Shown piece by piece: positions 34,006 to 43,289 of a stretch of 49,798 nucleotides of DNA. Source of the DNA: Flavobacteriales bacterium. Its GTDB lineage: Bacteria; Bacteroidota; Bacteroidia; Flavobacteriales_D; Sanyastnellaceae. The translations under genes were made by a program, and so were the position numbers. The first letter of the stretch is position 1, and the number at the start of each line of letters is the position of its first letter. The notes under the pieces were generated by a model. The model was not told where the DNA came from and ran no database searches. It worked only from the letters and a program-made list of their open reading frames with translations. Location: contig JAGQVX010000008.1 in NCBI GenBank assembly GCA_020437755.1, forward strand, positions 1 to 49,798, given 5' to 3'.

Positions 34006-35948
34006 TCCAACTGAGACGTGTCAAAGGTTTCCATCTCGGCCATCGTATTTTCCCAAAGGTGCATAACCTCGTCAAGTTCTTTTTTCAGCTTGTCATAGGC
34101 CGCCAGGCGTTCACTGGTTTGTGCTTCATCTGAATAGTCCAGTTGCTCCATCGCGTCATGTGCTTCGGCTACCTGCTTTTCGAGAGTGGCAATCTTCTTC
34201 TCACAGTTGGAAATCGTGTTCTCCAGCTTCCGGTATTGTTTCTTCAACTCTTTGCGTTCCTCGTAGGTCAATTGGTGATCCGATTTCGATTTGGCGGATG
34301 CCTCTTCTTTAACGCTCGCCAACTCATACTGTGCAATGGATTCAACATTCTTCGAAGCGAGGAATTCGTAAATGTCCCCCAAGTGTTCTTTCATGCCGCC
34401 AGGTGTTACTTCGTATACGGCATCCGCCAAATGGTGAAGAAAATCACGGTCGTGAGACACGACTAGCAAAGTCCCGTCATAGTCCTTCAGCGCTTTTTTC
34501 AACACATCTTTCGACTGAATGTCCAGGTGGTTGGTAGGCTCATCCAGAATGAGCAAATTGATGGGCTCCAACATGAGCTTGCACATCGCCAGACGCGCTT
34601 TTTCGCCCCCACTAAGCACTTTCACCTTTTTTTCGACATCGTCACCGCTAAACAGAAAATTGCCCAACAATGAGCGCGCTGTGACGTTGATGTGCTCCGT
34701 CATATTATTCTCAATGGTTTCGAGCACCGTAATCTCGGGATCCAACGACTCGGCTTGATTTTGGGCATAGTATCCGATGCAAACGTTGTGGCCGATGGTC
34801 ATTTCTCCCTCAGCCTTTTCCAATCCCAAAATGATCTTGGTAAAAGTAGTTTTGCCGGCACCGTTCTTGCCCACGATCGCAATTTTTGAGCCTCGTTCCA
34901 CCTGGAGATTCAGGTTGGAGAAAACATGTTTAGGTCCAAAGGACTTGGCAAGGTCTTCGGCCTTCAGGGTCACCTTACCCGAACGAGGGGAGGGGGGGAA
35001 TCTGAGGTTAAAAGCCGGACGAATAAAGTCGTCCACATCTATGCGTTCCAGTTTGTCCAGTTTCTTAATCAGCGATTGGGCAAAGGCAGCTTTGTTCTTT
35101 TTTGCACGAAACTTATCGATGAGCTTCTGGGTGTCTTCGATGTATTTCTGCTGGTTCTTGTAAGACTGCATTTGCTTTTCCAACTCGTCTTCTCGGGCTA
35201 CCAGGTACTTGGAATAGGGAAACTTATAATCGTAGATCTTTCCGTTGGCAATCTCTATGGTTCTATTGGTCAGGTTGTCCAGGAAAGCTTTATCGTGAGA
35301 AATGAGTATAATGGCTCCATTGTATGTTTTAAGGAATTGCTCCAACCATTGAATACTCAAAATATCCAGGTGGTTGGTAGGCTCATCGAGCAACAACACT
35401 TTGGGTTGTTGCAGCAGCAATTTCGCTAACTCCACACGCATCTGCCATCCTCCGCTGAAGGTAGAAAGCGGTTGATTCAAGTCTTGTTCAGTGAATCCCA
35501 GACCCTTTAGGATCTTAGCGACCTGTTCTTCCGACTTGCCAACATCTAGTATGTGCAGACGGTCGTTCACATCGTTCAATTCCTCAATCAGGCGGTGATA
35601 TTCGTCGGAATTATAATCTTCTCGTTCTCCAAGCTGTCGCGCGATATCTTCCGATCTTTTTTCCAACGCATTCAGTTCCTGAAATGCCTGTCCGGCTTCT
35701 TCCAAAACGGATCGTTTGGGATTCAGTGCCAGTTCCTGTGGAAGATAGCCTACCGTTGCCTCTTTGGGCATTGAAATAGCACCTTCATCGGACCGTTGCT
35801 GGCCCGCTATAATCTTCAGCAAGGTACTCTTGCCGGCGCCATTTTTACCTACTAGACCAACGCGGTCTTTTTCGTTTACGAAGAATGAAACGGCATCAAA
35901 CAGGGTTCGCTCGCCGAATACTACGGATAGGTTGGATACAGATACCAT
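34002..35948 (-). CDS. ABC-F family ATPase
   Basis: Soluble protein with two ABC ATPase domains in one chain and no membrane segment, so it belongs to the ABC-F translation-factor class. Walker A motifs are GKNGAGKST (N-domain) and GKNGAGKTT (C-domain). Signature motifs are FSGGWQMR and LSGGEKAR. Both Walker B segments read LDEPTNHLD. The linker between domains is charged, and the last 90 or so residues form a coiled coil as in Uup/YdiF-type members. The ATG at 35948 (648 residues) is preferred over a TTG two codons upstream. The start lies only a few bases behind the terminator of the gld operon, leaving almost no room for its own promoter. Confidence 0.93.
   Translation of the reverse strand: MVSVSNLSVVFGERTLFDAVSFFVNEKDRVGLVGKNGAGKSTLLKIIAGQQRSDEGAISMPKEATVGYLPQELALNPKRSVLEEAGQAFQELNALEKRSEDIARQLGEREDYNSDEYHRLIEELNDVNDRLHILDVGKSEEQVAKILKGLGFTEQDLNQPLSTFSGGWQMRVELAKLLLQQPKVLLLDEPTNHLDILSIQWLEQFLKTYNGAIILISHDKAFLDNLTNRTIEIANGKIYDYKFPYSKYLVAREDELEKQMQSYKNQQKYIEDTQKLIDKFRAKKNKAAFAQSLIKKLDKLERIDVDDFIRPAFNLRFPPSPRSGKVTLKAEDLAKSFGPKHVFSNLNLQVERGSKIAIVGKNGAGKTTFTKIILGLEKAEGEMTIGHNVCIGYYAQNQAESLDPEITVLETIENNMTEHINVTARSLLGNFLFSGDDVEKKVKVLSGGEKARLAMCKLMLEPINLLILDEPTNHLDIQSKDVLKKALKDYDGTLLVVSHDRDFLHHLADAVYEVTPGGMKEHLGDIYEFLASKNVESIAQYELASVKEEASAKSKSDHQLTYEERKELKKQYRKLENTISNCEKKIATLEKQVAEAHDAMEQLDYSDEAQTSERLAAYDKLKKELDEVMHLWENTMAEMETFDTSQLD
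34289..34302 (+). repeat. Iterated ATTTGGCGGATGCC element
   Basis: Exact copy with the GGAT loop, antisense to the ABC-F gene, which reads it as ASAK. Confidence 0.75.
34419..34432 (-). repeat. Iterated ATTTGGCGGATGCC element
   Basis: Exact copy with the GGAT loop in the same ABC-F gene, opposite orientation to the copy 130 bases away, read as HLADA. Confidence 0.75.
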
Positions 35949-35952
35949 GCTC

Positions 35953-35980
35953 AAAAAAAACGCCCGTACGAGTACGGGCG
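35953..35980 (-). terminator. Intrinsic terminator of the gld operon
   Basis: Arms CGCCCGTAC and GTACGGGCG (35961-35980) pair over nine bases with a two-base apex. On the minus strand they are followed by eight T residues (35953-35960). It lies 22 bases after the gldN stop and five bases before the ABC-F ATG. Stability and the U-tract make it one of the clearest terminators in the window. Confidence 0.9.
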
Positions 35981-36001
35981 CTTGTTATCGTGTTTTAACT
36001 C

Positions 36002-36862
36002 TTAGTAGTGCCACAAATCATGTTCAATCTCAAAGAGTTCATTCTTGATTCGTTCCGATTCAAGAAGCTCTTCAATACCATCGGCATAATCCGAAATGGT
36101 ACGATCATACACATTGGATTCTTTAACGATGTAACTCGCAAACATACGTTGTTGAAATACATCTTCAAAGGTCCTGCGCTGTGCATCATTCTGAAGGTTG
36201 AATACATCCCAGTTGGCAAACACATAACGGCATTCCGGGAAGTAAAGCCAGAATAACGTTTTGTAACCCAAAGAAGTACCATCTTCAGCAAACATCTGCA
36301 TCATTGGAGCAATACCAATGATTCGAACATAGCGCTCTGATCGTTGCTTATCAAATACCCAATCCTCCTTGATTTTATACTGAGTGATATCAATGGACTT
36401 GATAGGCTCAGTATTGGTCACAGGCATTTTCTCACCAGTGTCCAAATCTTCAACATATCGAGTTACTGTTGGGTTCAATAGCGAATCCAGCATGTTGGGA
36501 GGCATAGGAAACTTGAACTCATCATCCGTTTCCGTAGGCCCGAGGCTATACGCAGTAAGCGATCCTTCAATCAACAAGGCATGCTTGATGACGTCAAAGA
36601 GACTTTTGCGATCCTCGATCTCCTCAATAGGGAAATAGAGCTGATGATTGATTTTTTCCCGCAAGTCGATGATGCGCCATACCCGATGAGCCCACATTAC
36701 ATCTGCTTCGCGAAGATGAGGATAAGGAACAACGCGCTTAGTAGCGTTATGCTCCTTTACGTATGCTCCGTCAAGTACAGTCTGTACCTGGGCAGAAGCA
36801 TCGCCCGCAGCTATTACAAGTAGAGCGGCAGTAACGATCGACGATAGGAAAAACTTTTTCAT
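36002..36862 (-). CDS. gldN: Type IX secretion / gliding protein GldN
   Basis: Periplasmic component of the type IX secretion system. With GldK it forms the ring at the inner face of the outer membrane that surrounds the translocon. A signal peptide (residues 1-25, ending SAQ) and a basic, Tyr/Trp-rich mature domain with the family segment DVMWAHRVWRIIDLREKIN are seen. The 286-residue length is normal. It follows gldM by 12 bases and is the last gene before a strong terminator. Confidence 0.95.
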   Translation of the reverse strand: MKKFFLSSIVTAALLVIAAGDASAQVQTVLDGAYVKEHNATKRVVPYPHLREADVMWAHRVWRIIDLREKINHQLYFPIEEIEDRKSLFDVIKHALLIEGSLTAYSLGPTETDDEFKFPMPPNMLDSLLNPTVTRYVEDLDTGEKMPVTNTEPIKSIDITQYKIKEDWVFDKQRSERYVRIIGIAPMMQMFAEDGTSLGYKTLFWLYFPECRYVFANWDVFNLQNDAQRRTFEDVFQQRMFASYIVKESNVYDRTISDYADGIEELLESERIKNELFEIEHDLWHY

Positions 36863-36874
36863 GATTTCTATAGA

Positions 36875-38596
36875 TTAAGTGATCTTCAATGCCATGTTGG
36901 CCAACTTACGCGTTGTTCCGTCTGGCAATGTGACCATAATATCTTCGATATAAACCTTCTCACCACGTTTCACCTGATCCATCATGGCCTTCATATCTGA
37001 AGTAACCTTGTTAGAGCTGGACTTACGTTCAATGTACTGTCCACCTCGGATGAATACCATGGTGAAAGACTTGATGGTAACTGACACGTCAAATTCGAAG
37101 TTCTTCATGTCTGCACGGATACCAGGCGTAATCACAAAGTCATCACGCTTAATAGCTACGTCAGTAGGGGTCTTACCTCCAAAACGTGGCTCCGGATCTG
37201 GAATAGGCTTAACTCGGAATTCCTTTGAAGGGAATGACTTATTGCTTCCATCAGGCATCTTCGCAGAAACCGTAATGTTCGCAGTCTGACCGCTTCCCGG
37301 CTTGATTACCCATTCACCCTTTTTTGCTCCCGGACGCAATGAATGACCCGGACAGCTGGCAGTAACCGCATCTGAAGCAACACCTGGTACAGCAATAGTT
37401 ACAGGGTTGTCAATTCCACGGTAGAAAACGTTCATCGCTGTTGGTTCAACAACAATACTCGCTTCTGCTACTTTAAAGGTATTCACAAAGAATGGCCAAT
37501 CTTCGATTTCCCCGGAAGGACCGCGATACTTGATCAGACCTTTGTATTGGTGGTCAGAGATGGACAATGAGTTAGTAGGTATACGCAACTTACCCAATCC
37601 GTCCATGCCAATACCAATTGGTTCAGCGCCTTCCGCAAGTTGCATCATGGTTGAGTCGGTACCATTCCACTCGTTTTGATCAATGAAGATCTGTGGTGGG
37701 TTAGAGGCATCGTAAGCTGCAAGGAGTACATCCGCTCGGAATGTATCACCACGCAATACGTAGTTTGACTGTGGAATGACCAAAGGCACCAAGTTGGTGA
37801 ACTTGTAGTCTTTTCCTTCAACACCACCCAACAACTCGGTAAGAGCGTTGGCTTTTGCGTTTTCAATATCCAATTGGATTGATGACAGATAGGCGATTAC
37901 AGCTGCCAATGGAACATCGTAGAATTGCATGGCTTCCCACTTGGTAGGAACTCCATTCTCTTCTCCATCTTCATACTGAAACGCTTTGTCAATACCGTTC
38001 ACAAAACCTTTACTTGGCTCCCAAGGTAATCCGTTAAATGTGGTTACCTTAATTGCCTTCATAAAATCTCGAAACGACTCAAGCTTCATTTTTAAGTCAG
38101 CAGCGGTGTACGGATCGTTTTCATCCGCAGGCTTTGGATTGTTTGGATCGTGTCCAAAGATGTGCTGCGTCAACGCTTGATACTCATCTTTCTTGTCGAT
38201 ATACTCAATGCTCAATACGGTATCTACTCCGAGATCATCACTTTTCGCAATGAGTTCTTCTTTCCAGGTTTCAATCTTGCCGGTTGATGCTGCCATACCA
38301 AAGGCTTGCATCTCCTTGACGTACTGAATCATTTCGTCAGCCTTCTCACTTACTTCTTTAGCCTTATTGTAAAATGGACCAACCTTTTCTTTGTTGGTGG
38401 CATATTTACTTTCAAAAGTGGTCGCCAATGCATTGGCCTGACCTGAAATTGTCTTGTTTGATTGTCCCAGTTTGTCATTCACCTTCACAAATCCATTGAG
38501 AACCTCTTTGGAAATGTTCATGGCGAGCATGGCAGTCAGTACCAGGTACATCATACCAATCATCTGTTGTCTGGGGGACAGTTTTTCTCCAGCCAT
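36875..38596 (-). CDS. gldM: Type IX motor protein GldM
   Basis: Inner-membrane motor subunit of the type IX secretion and gliding machinery. One N-terminal transmembrane helix (about residues 12-34) is preceded by Arg9, the position reported to matter in F. johnsoniae GldM. It is followed by a long periplasmic part of helical (D1) and Ig-like beta domains (D2-D4) that spans to the GldK/GldN ring. The 573-residue length is slightly longer than the usual 510-530. Together with GldL it converts proton-motive force to rotation. Confidence 0.96.
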   Translation of the reverse strand: MAGEKLSPRQQMIGMMYLVLTAMLAMNISKEVLNGFVKVNDKLGQSNKTISGQANALATTFESKYATNKEKVGPFYNKAKEVSEKADEMIQYVKEMQAFGMAASTGKIETWKEELIAKSDDLGVDTVLSIEYIDKKDEYQALTQHIFGHDPNNPKPADENDPYTAADLKMKLESFRDFMKAIKVTTFNGLPWEPSKGFVNGIDKAFQYEDGEENGVPTKWEAMQFYDVPLAAVIAYLSSIQLDIENAKANALTELLGGVEGKDYKFTNLVPLVIPQSNYVLRGDTFRADVLLAAYDASNPPQIFIDQNEWNGTDSTMMQLAEGAEPIGIGMDGLGKLRIPTNSLSISDHQYKGLIKYRGPSGEIEDWPFFVNTFKVAEASIVVEPTAMNVFYRGIDNPVTIAVPGVASDAVTASCPGHSLRPGAKKGEWVIKPGSGQTANITVSAKMPDGSNKSFPSKEFRVKPIPDPEPRFGGKTPTDVAIKRDDFVITPGIRADMKNFEFDVSVTIKSFTMVFIRGGQYIERKSSSNKVTSDMKAMMDQVKRGEKVYIEDIMVTLPDGTTRKLANMALKIT

Positions 38597-38636
38597 GGTT
38601 TAATTGTACTTATTTACGATTAATCAATAAGGGTAA

Positions 38637-39419
38637 TTATGCGCCTTGTCTTGCGCCCGCACCCATGGCATTCAACATGTTGCTGTATACAGTGTTAAGC
38701 GACTGCAGATTCTGAGCCAACTCGGCAATGCTTTCTTTGTATTTGCGTGTATCTTCAACAGAATCGTGGAGATTTGAAATCAACTCGCCCATACCAGAGT
38801 ACATAGTACGTGTGCGCTCAAGCTCTTGAAGCTGGAGTTCGTACATGTCGTTCAATGATGAAAGATTGTCGCTCATTTTCTTCAGGTGGGTTCCTGTGCT
38901 CGCTCCTGCCTCTGCTTGCTCGGTAAGTCCGGTCAACGACTCAGATGCAGCACGGTAAGTATCGGCCAATTCAGAAACCTTTACAGACGCACCACGCAAT
39001 GAAGAACTGTACTCCTGAGTTGCGGCTGATGCGTCAGTGATATCGTTCAAGCTACGTGCCTGATCGCTCAACGAACGCATGCCATCACCCAGACTTGCAA
39101 TAAGGTCTGGTTCGATTTTGGCTTCTGCCAACATACCATCCAATTGCTGAGTAAGTGAACCGCCAACGGCACGTGATTCCTCACGACTTTCTCCGGTTGC
39201 CAATTCAGGATATACTAATGACCAATCCACTTCTTCGTGTGGTGGCTCAAATGCTGACATAAAGAAGATAAAGGCCTCTACAGACAGACCAACGATCAAG
39301 ACGGCTGAAGCGCCTGGCCAGTGCTCAATCTTAAAAAGTGCACCAACAATTACAACTGCAGCTCCCCATCCATACAACTTGGCCATGAACTGCTTCCATT
39401 TTTTACTTCCTGGTTTCAT
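38637..39419 (-). CDS. gldL: Type IX motor protein GldL
   Basis: Inner-membrane stator-like subunit that drives GldM. Two transmembrane helices lie at about residues 17-30 and 37-56. Glu48 in the second helix corresponds to the conserved proton-pathway glutamate of GldL. The rest (about 200 residues) is a cytoplasmic helical region rich in Ser, Glu and Leu, with coiled-coil tendency. The 260-residue length fits the longer GldL variants. It is separated from gldM by 40 bases and from gldK by 79. Confidence 0.95.
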   Translation of the reverse strand: MKPGSKKWKQFMAKLYGWGAAVVIVGALFKIEHWPGASAVLIVGLSVEAFIFFMSAFEPPHEEVDWSLVYPELATGESREESRAVGGSLTQQLDGMLAEAKIEPDLIASLGDGMRSLSDQARSLNDITDASAATQEYSSSLRGASVKVSELADTYRAASESLTGLTEQAEAGASTGTHLKKMSDNLSSLNDMYELQLQELERTRTMYSGMGELISNLHDSVEDTRKYKESIAELAQNLQSLNTVYSNMLNAMGAGARQGA

Positions 39420-39498
39420 ATTCTTTTAACTTGCTTTTGGGTTTTGATGAGATTGCGGGAACATCATTTCCCACTAAATAATTTGATTGAGATATTTA

Positions 39499-40875
39499 TC
39501 AAGGAGCGTTGAAATCTTCAGGAGCAACGCTTTTTCCTCTTCCTAAGTAAGACATTACACAACGGAATCCAATGTACGACTTCGCCGTATCCTGATACTC
39601 GAATGATCGTGTACCGGTCTGACAGTAAAAACCAATGTCCTTCCAAGAACCACCACGAATCACTTTGCGCTTCAATGATGGCGGATCATCCATTTTTGCA
39701 TGGTACTCATACTCCGGACTCATGTCGTGTGAAAACTCGTAGATCGATTCGTCAAACGCGGTATTGGTCCATTCCGACACGTTTCCAGCCATGCAAAACA
39801 GTCCATAATCGTTCGGAGAATACGAATCCGTAGGAACGGTATAACATCCGTTGTCTTCCACATAGTCACCACGCATCGGCTTGAAGTTAGCCAGCGGACA
39901 ACCTTGTATATTTCTCAAATAAGGACCACCCCATGGGAATGGCGCCAATTCCAGACCACCGCGAGCAGCAAATTCCCATTCTGCCTCAGATGGCATGCGG
40001 AAGCGCTGTACCATAGTCTCCCCATTGTGCATATGCCATTCGTTCAGGATTTGAGTCCTCCAGGCATTGAAAGCCTTTGCCTGACCCCAGGTAATACCCA
40101 CTACAGGATAATCATCGTAAGCCGGGTGCCAGAAATACGTCTCTGTCAGGGGCTCGTTGAATCCATAAGTGAAGTCATGCACCCAGCACAAAGTGTCGGG
40201 ATATACATTAATGGTTTCCTGAATGATGAATTGTGAGCGGTCACTGTGACCACGCACTGAATGCAACTGATTCAACGAGTTGATTTCACCGTATTCTTCA
40301 TCCTTGTTCGCTTTATTGGCAGCGCTCTTGAAATCAATCCACCAATAGGTGTATTGAAGCTTGCGGCTGTCCAATTGACGACGATTGTAGAAACGGTCAG
40401 AACCTTGGAGGAAGAACTCGTCATACAACAAGTCAAACACATCCTCTTCTTCCCAATCAATTTGTTCTTCCCAGTTCAGGACATAACCCTTATCGATAAA
40501 TCGGTCCAATTCACGACCCAACTCATCCTCTGAGTAGAAGTAGCGGTCATCGTCATTGTTGGCCAATGCATCCAGATAAAGAGAGTCGCGAACGTAGTAC
40601 ACGAATTGACGGTACTCGTTGTTCGATATCTCGTGAATATCGATGTAGAATGCCGGAATGGTCACGGTCTTGGAACGAGCATTATGCGCCCACGGCACAT
40701 CCTGATCGCTCGGTCCCATGGTGTAAGACCCAAAGTGGATGTAATTCATCCCGTATGGGTTTACTTGCAACCAATCCTCCCTTGGATGAACGCCTACAAG
40801 ATGACCACTAGGGCCAGGCATGCACCCTGACAAGGAGAGCAGAAGCAGCAGGAGCAGGTAAAACGACTTTTTCAT
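39499..40875 (-). CDS. gldK: Type IX lipoprotein GldK
   Basis: Outer-membrane lipoprotein of the type IX system that forms the ring with GldN. The signal peptide ends in the lipobox LSGC, with Cys18 as the mature start. The body is a formylglycine-generating-enzyme-like (sulfatase-modifying factor) fold: MNYIHFGSYTMGPSD, EISNNEYRQFV, MPSEAEWEFAARGG and the end GFRCVMSYLG. The catalytic cysteines of true FGE are not expected to function here. Length 458 residues. It lies 102 bases downstream of porP. Confidence 0.95.
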   Translation of the reverse strand: MKKSFYLLLLLLLSLSGCMPGPSGHLVGVHPREDWLQVNPYGMNYIHFGSYTMGPSDQDVPWAHNARSKTVTIPAFYIDIHEISNNEYRQFVYYVRDSLYLDALANNDDDRYFYSEDELGRELDRFIDKGYVLNWEEQIDWEEEDVFDLLYDEFFLQGSDRFYNRRQLDSRKLQYTYWWIDFKSAANKANKDEEYGEINSLNQLHSVRGHSDRSQFIIQETINVYPDTLCWVHDFTYGFNEPLTETYFWHPAYDDYPVVGITWGQAKAFNAWRTQILNEWHMHNGETMVQRFRMPSEAEWEFAARGGLELAPFPWGGPYLRNIQGCPLANFKPMRGDYVEDNGCYTVPTDSYSPNDYGLFCMAGNVSEWTNTAFDESIYEFSHDMSPEYEYHAKMDDPPSLKRKVIRGGSWKDIGFYCQTGTRSFEYQDTAKSYIGFRCVMSYLGRGKSVAPEDFNAP

Positions 40876-40977
40876 GATTTCCTTTCTTTAGTAGCGTTAG
40901 CACTAAAAATCCCAAATTGGAGATGCAGGTTTCCAATAGCTAAACTACGTGTATATAACCCCTTTTGTTTCACTTTA

Positions 40978-41925
40978 TTATAGGAATCTCGGATTCGCGT
41001 GGCGATTTTGAGGCGGATTCGAGATTATATTAAAGCAGTAAGTTACAAATATCTCATGAGAACCAGCACTGTACGTTCTGATCTCTGATGTTGTGGCGTC
41101 ATACGAATATCCCAACATAACCTTCTGTGGGATCTTTGAATATCCACTTCCTCCTACCCATGACATCTGAAATCCTGCCATAGGTGCAATAGCATCTTGC
41201 AGACGGTAAGATACCCCTGCCCATACCATATCATTCCAAAGAACGTTTGCGTTCAGATCGAATGTCATGACGTTCAGGTCAGACTTGGCGAGCAAATTCG
41301 AACGCAACTTCAAAGATGAAGTGAGGTCGAAATTATACCCTCCCATGATGTAGATGTGCTGGGTCATTTTAATGTTGAGGTCCTTCAAGTCCTGTCCGGT
41401 AAGGTGTGTCGCAGACAATCCGGCATAGTACTTGCCCGGATTCGCAAACATAACCCCCAATCCAAGATCAAAACTAGTTGCACTGCGTTCATCATCATTA
41501 ATCGCATTATCTTGAGATACCGGATCGATAGCAATCCATTGGTTTCCCAATAGTTTTTGATATCCACCAAGTGACAATCCTGCACTCAATACATTTGAAC
41601 CTATCGGCAACTGATAGTTTCCTGAAACCTTGAACATAGTGTTGCGCTCTTGTCCCAATGATTCACGGAACAACGAAAGCCCTACGCCAATAGGCATAGA
41701 CCCTACGCGGCCCTGATAGTTGAACAATCCGGTTTTCGGATCGCGGTCAAAACCATCCCACTGGTCACGGTAAAACATGCTCACACAATGCATTCCATTG
41801 ATGCCGGCAGCTCCTGGATTGAACGACACTTGATCGAACATCCACTGCGTGAATTGTGGGTCCTGTTGTGCTCGTGCAGATACGAACACGACTAGTAATA
41901 CTGCTAAGATCAGACCTTGTTTCAT
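40978..41925 (-). CDS. porP: PorP/SprF-family type IX outer-membrane protein
   Basis: Outer-membrane beta-barrel of the PorP/SprF family, known to anchor type IX cargo or adhesins and usually encoded upstream of gldK. A signal peptide (residues 1-19, ending ARA) is followed by the family start QQDPQFTQWMFDQVSFNPGAAG and alternating strands. The length of 315 residues is typical. Several paralogues normally exist in one genome. The one beside gldK is the core PorP type. Confidence 0.92.
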   Translation of the reverse strand: MKQGLILAVLLVVFVSARAQQDPQFTQWMFDQVSFNPGAAGINGMHCVSMFYRDQWDGFDRDPKTGLFNYQGRVGSMPIGVGLSLFRESLGQERNTMFKVSGNYQLPIGSNVLSAGLSLGGYQKLLGNQWIAIDPVSQDNAINDDERSATSFDLGLGVMFANPGKYYAGLSATHLTGQDLKDLNIKMTQHIYIMGGYNFDLTSSLKLRSNLLAKSDLNVMTFDLNANVLWNDMVWAGVSYRLQDAIAPMAGFQMSWVGGSGYSKIPQKVMLGYSYDATTSEIRTYSAGSHEIFVTYCFNIISNPPQNRHANPRFL

Positions 41926-41982
41926 CCTTCTTTCCTTGTAATTATCAGGTGTTTGGTTCCCTCGGTTTATTTCGAGAAGTGG

Positions 41983-42012
41983 CTAAAATAACAAAAATTT
42001 CATTCCACAAAA
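41983..42012 (-). promoter_or_regulatory. Possible promoter of the porP-gld operon
   Basis: On the minus strand a TTTTTG (about 42007-42012) is followed after 16 bases by TATTTTAG, two mismatches from TAnnTTTG. It lies 58 bases before the porP ATG in an AT-rich 197-base gap. Confidence 0.35.
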
Positions 42013-42122
42013 ATTCTTAAATCGATCTGATTGAGTTCTGAACAGGAAATTTTTAAAAACTCCTGCCACGTTCCAAACCTAATCGATCCGCTTTGGACGT
42101 ACTGTAGGAAAAGTTACTCAAC

Positions 42123-43289
42123 TCATGTCAGCTTCTGGTAGGTCTTCCACCACCGGTCCGGAATATCATCGTTGGTAGCGCATTGATAATCGCCATATGT
42201 GCAAGGGACCAAATGATGCCGTTCATACTTATTCTTCTTTCCGGCCGGATAGGGAACATCCATCCACCACCGATCACTTTTCTCGCTTTTGAAAAATACC
42301 AACTGGTGGCCATGAGCCTCGCTATGTACCGTATACTTAACAAAGTCTTCACGATTCCCCAATGGCTGATCTCCTTTTCGATCCTTATACCCATCTATGA
42401 AACACCAAATTACCTGAGCTACCAACTCAGCTCCTTTGCCGTCTTTGTCCAGTAACGGATTGTAATTGTAGAATCCAATACTCGTGAGTTTGTCGTTCAA
42501 ACCGGCGTAGCGAGCCATCTGACAAATCTGTTCTGCGTAAAGGCCATTGGGCCCTCCATGTGTGGTGGCCGACAAGTCGGACCAGCGCACGCAGCTTAAA
42601 TCCACACTCACCAGGTCGGCTTGGCGTAAAACCGGTTCGGTTTCCCAAAGGTTCTCGTTGGCCACCCCGAGCCGAACCGTGTCGAAGTACATCTTCTCCA
42701 TGAGTCGCATCAACTCGGGATCCACCAGATAGCGCTGCTGACCAATGTTGCTATAATTAAATAGGTAATTGGGGTTGTGAAGTACAATGTGGTTGAGGTA
42801 ATTCCGGTCAGACAATTCCTCCCCGGGCTCCCCAAAATCAAGCAGCGAATCAACGGTGACCAGATTTACGGTTTGTTCCAAATGACCATATCCACGATAG
42901 CAAGCAACCGTCAAATCCTGAGTGCCTCCTATTAATATAGGTATAGCTCCCTTCTTGATCAGATGTTCAACGGTTTGTTCTACCGCGAAAAGGGTGTCGG
43001 CATATCCTTCTCCCGCACGAATATTTCCGAGGTCAACAATGGAAACAGCGTCATCAAAGTCGTACAATTCGTATAGTTGCCTGCGCACAGCATCAGGAGC
43101 CTGGGCGCATCCGGCTTCAAATACCGACTTACGCTCTTCCTCGACACCGAAAATCACCAGGTTGCCCTCAGAGACATCGGGGAATTGATCGGCTTCAAAT
43201 CGAACAATCTTATGCTGCAGGCGATTTCGTCCGGCTGTAGCCTCCTCAATCGTTACGCTTGAAGGAGTGAAGAATACTGAAATGTCCAT
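42123..43289 (-). CDS. Degenerate ureohydrolase (arginase/agmatinase) family protein
   Basis: The 388-residue chain has the arginase-fold order of motifs, but the metal ligands are altered. The first motif reads GGTQD where active enzymes have GG-x-H. The second reads VDSLLD in place of DAHxD, so its histidine is lost. The third reads SVDLS instead of SxDxD, so its second aspartate is lost. At least three of the six manganese ligands of the family are therefore missing. Such proteins are often annotated as formimidoylglutamase and sit near topA and gldK in Flavobacteriales, as here. It is likely catalytically dead or binds a different ligand. It shares one base with topA. Confidence 0.85.
   Translation of the reverse strand: MDISVFFTPSSVTIEEATAGRNRLQHKIVRFEADQFPDVSEGNLVIFGVEEERKSVFEAGCAQAPDAVRRQLYELYDFDDAVSIVDLGNIRAGEGYADTLFAVEQTVEHLIKKGAIPILIGGTQDLTVACYRGYGHLEQTVNLVTVDSLLDFGEPGEELSDRNYLNHIVLHNPNYLFNYSNIGQQRYLVDPELMRLMEKMYFDTVRLGVANENLWETEPVLRQADLVSVDLSCVRWSDLSATTHGGPNGLYAEQICQMARYAGLNDKLTSIGFYNYNPLLDKDGKGAELVAQVIWCFIDGYKDRKGDQPLGNREDFVKYTVHSEAHGHQLVFFKSEKSDRWWMDVPYPAGKKNKYERHHLVPCTYGDYQCATNDDIPDRWWKTYQKLT

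Noticed and set aside
39457..39472. Hairpin GGGAA / TTCCC in the gldK-gldL gap
   Set aside because: The stem is only five base pairs, with no T-tract on the minus strand. It is too weak to call a terminator within an operon that must be read through.
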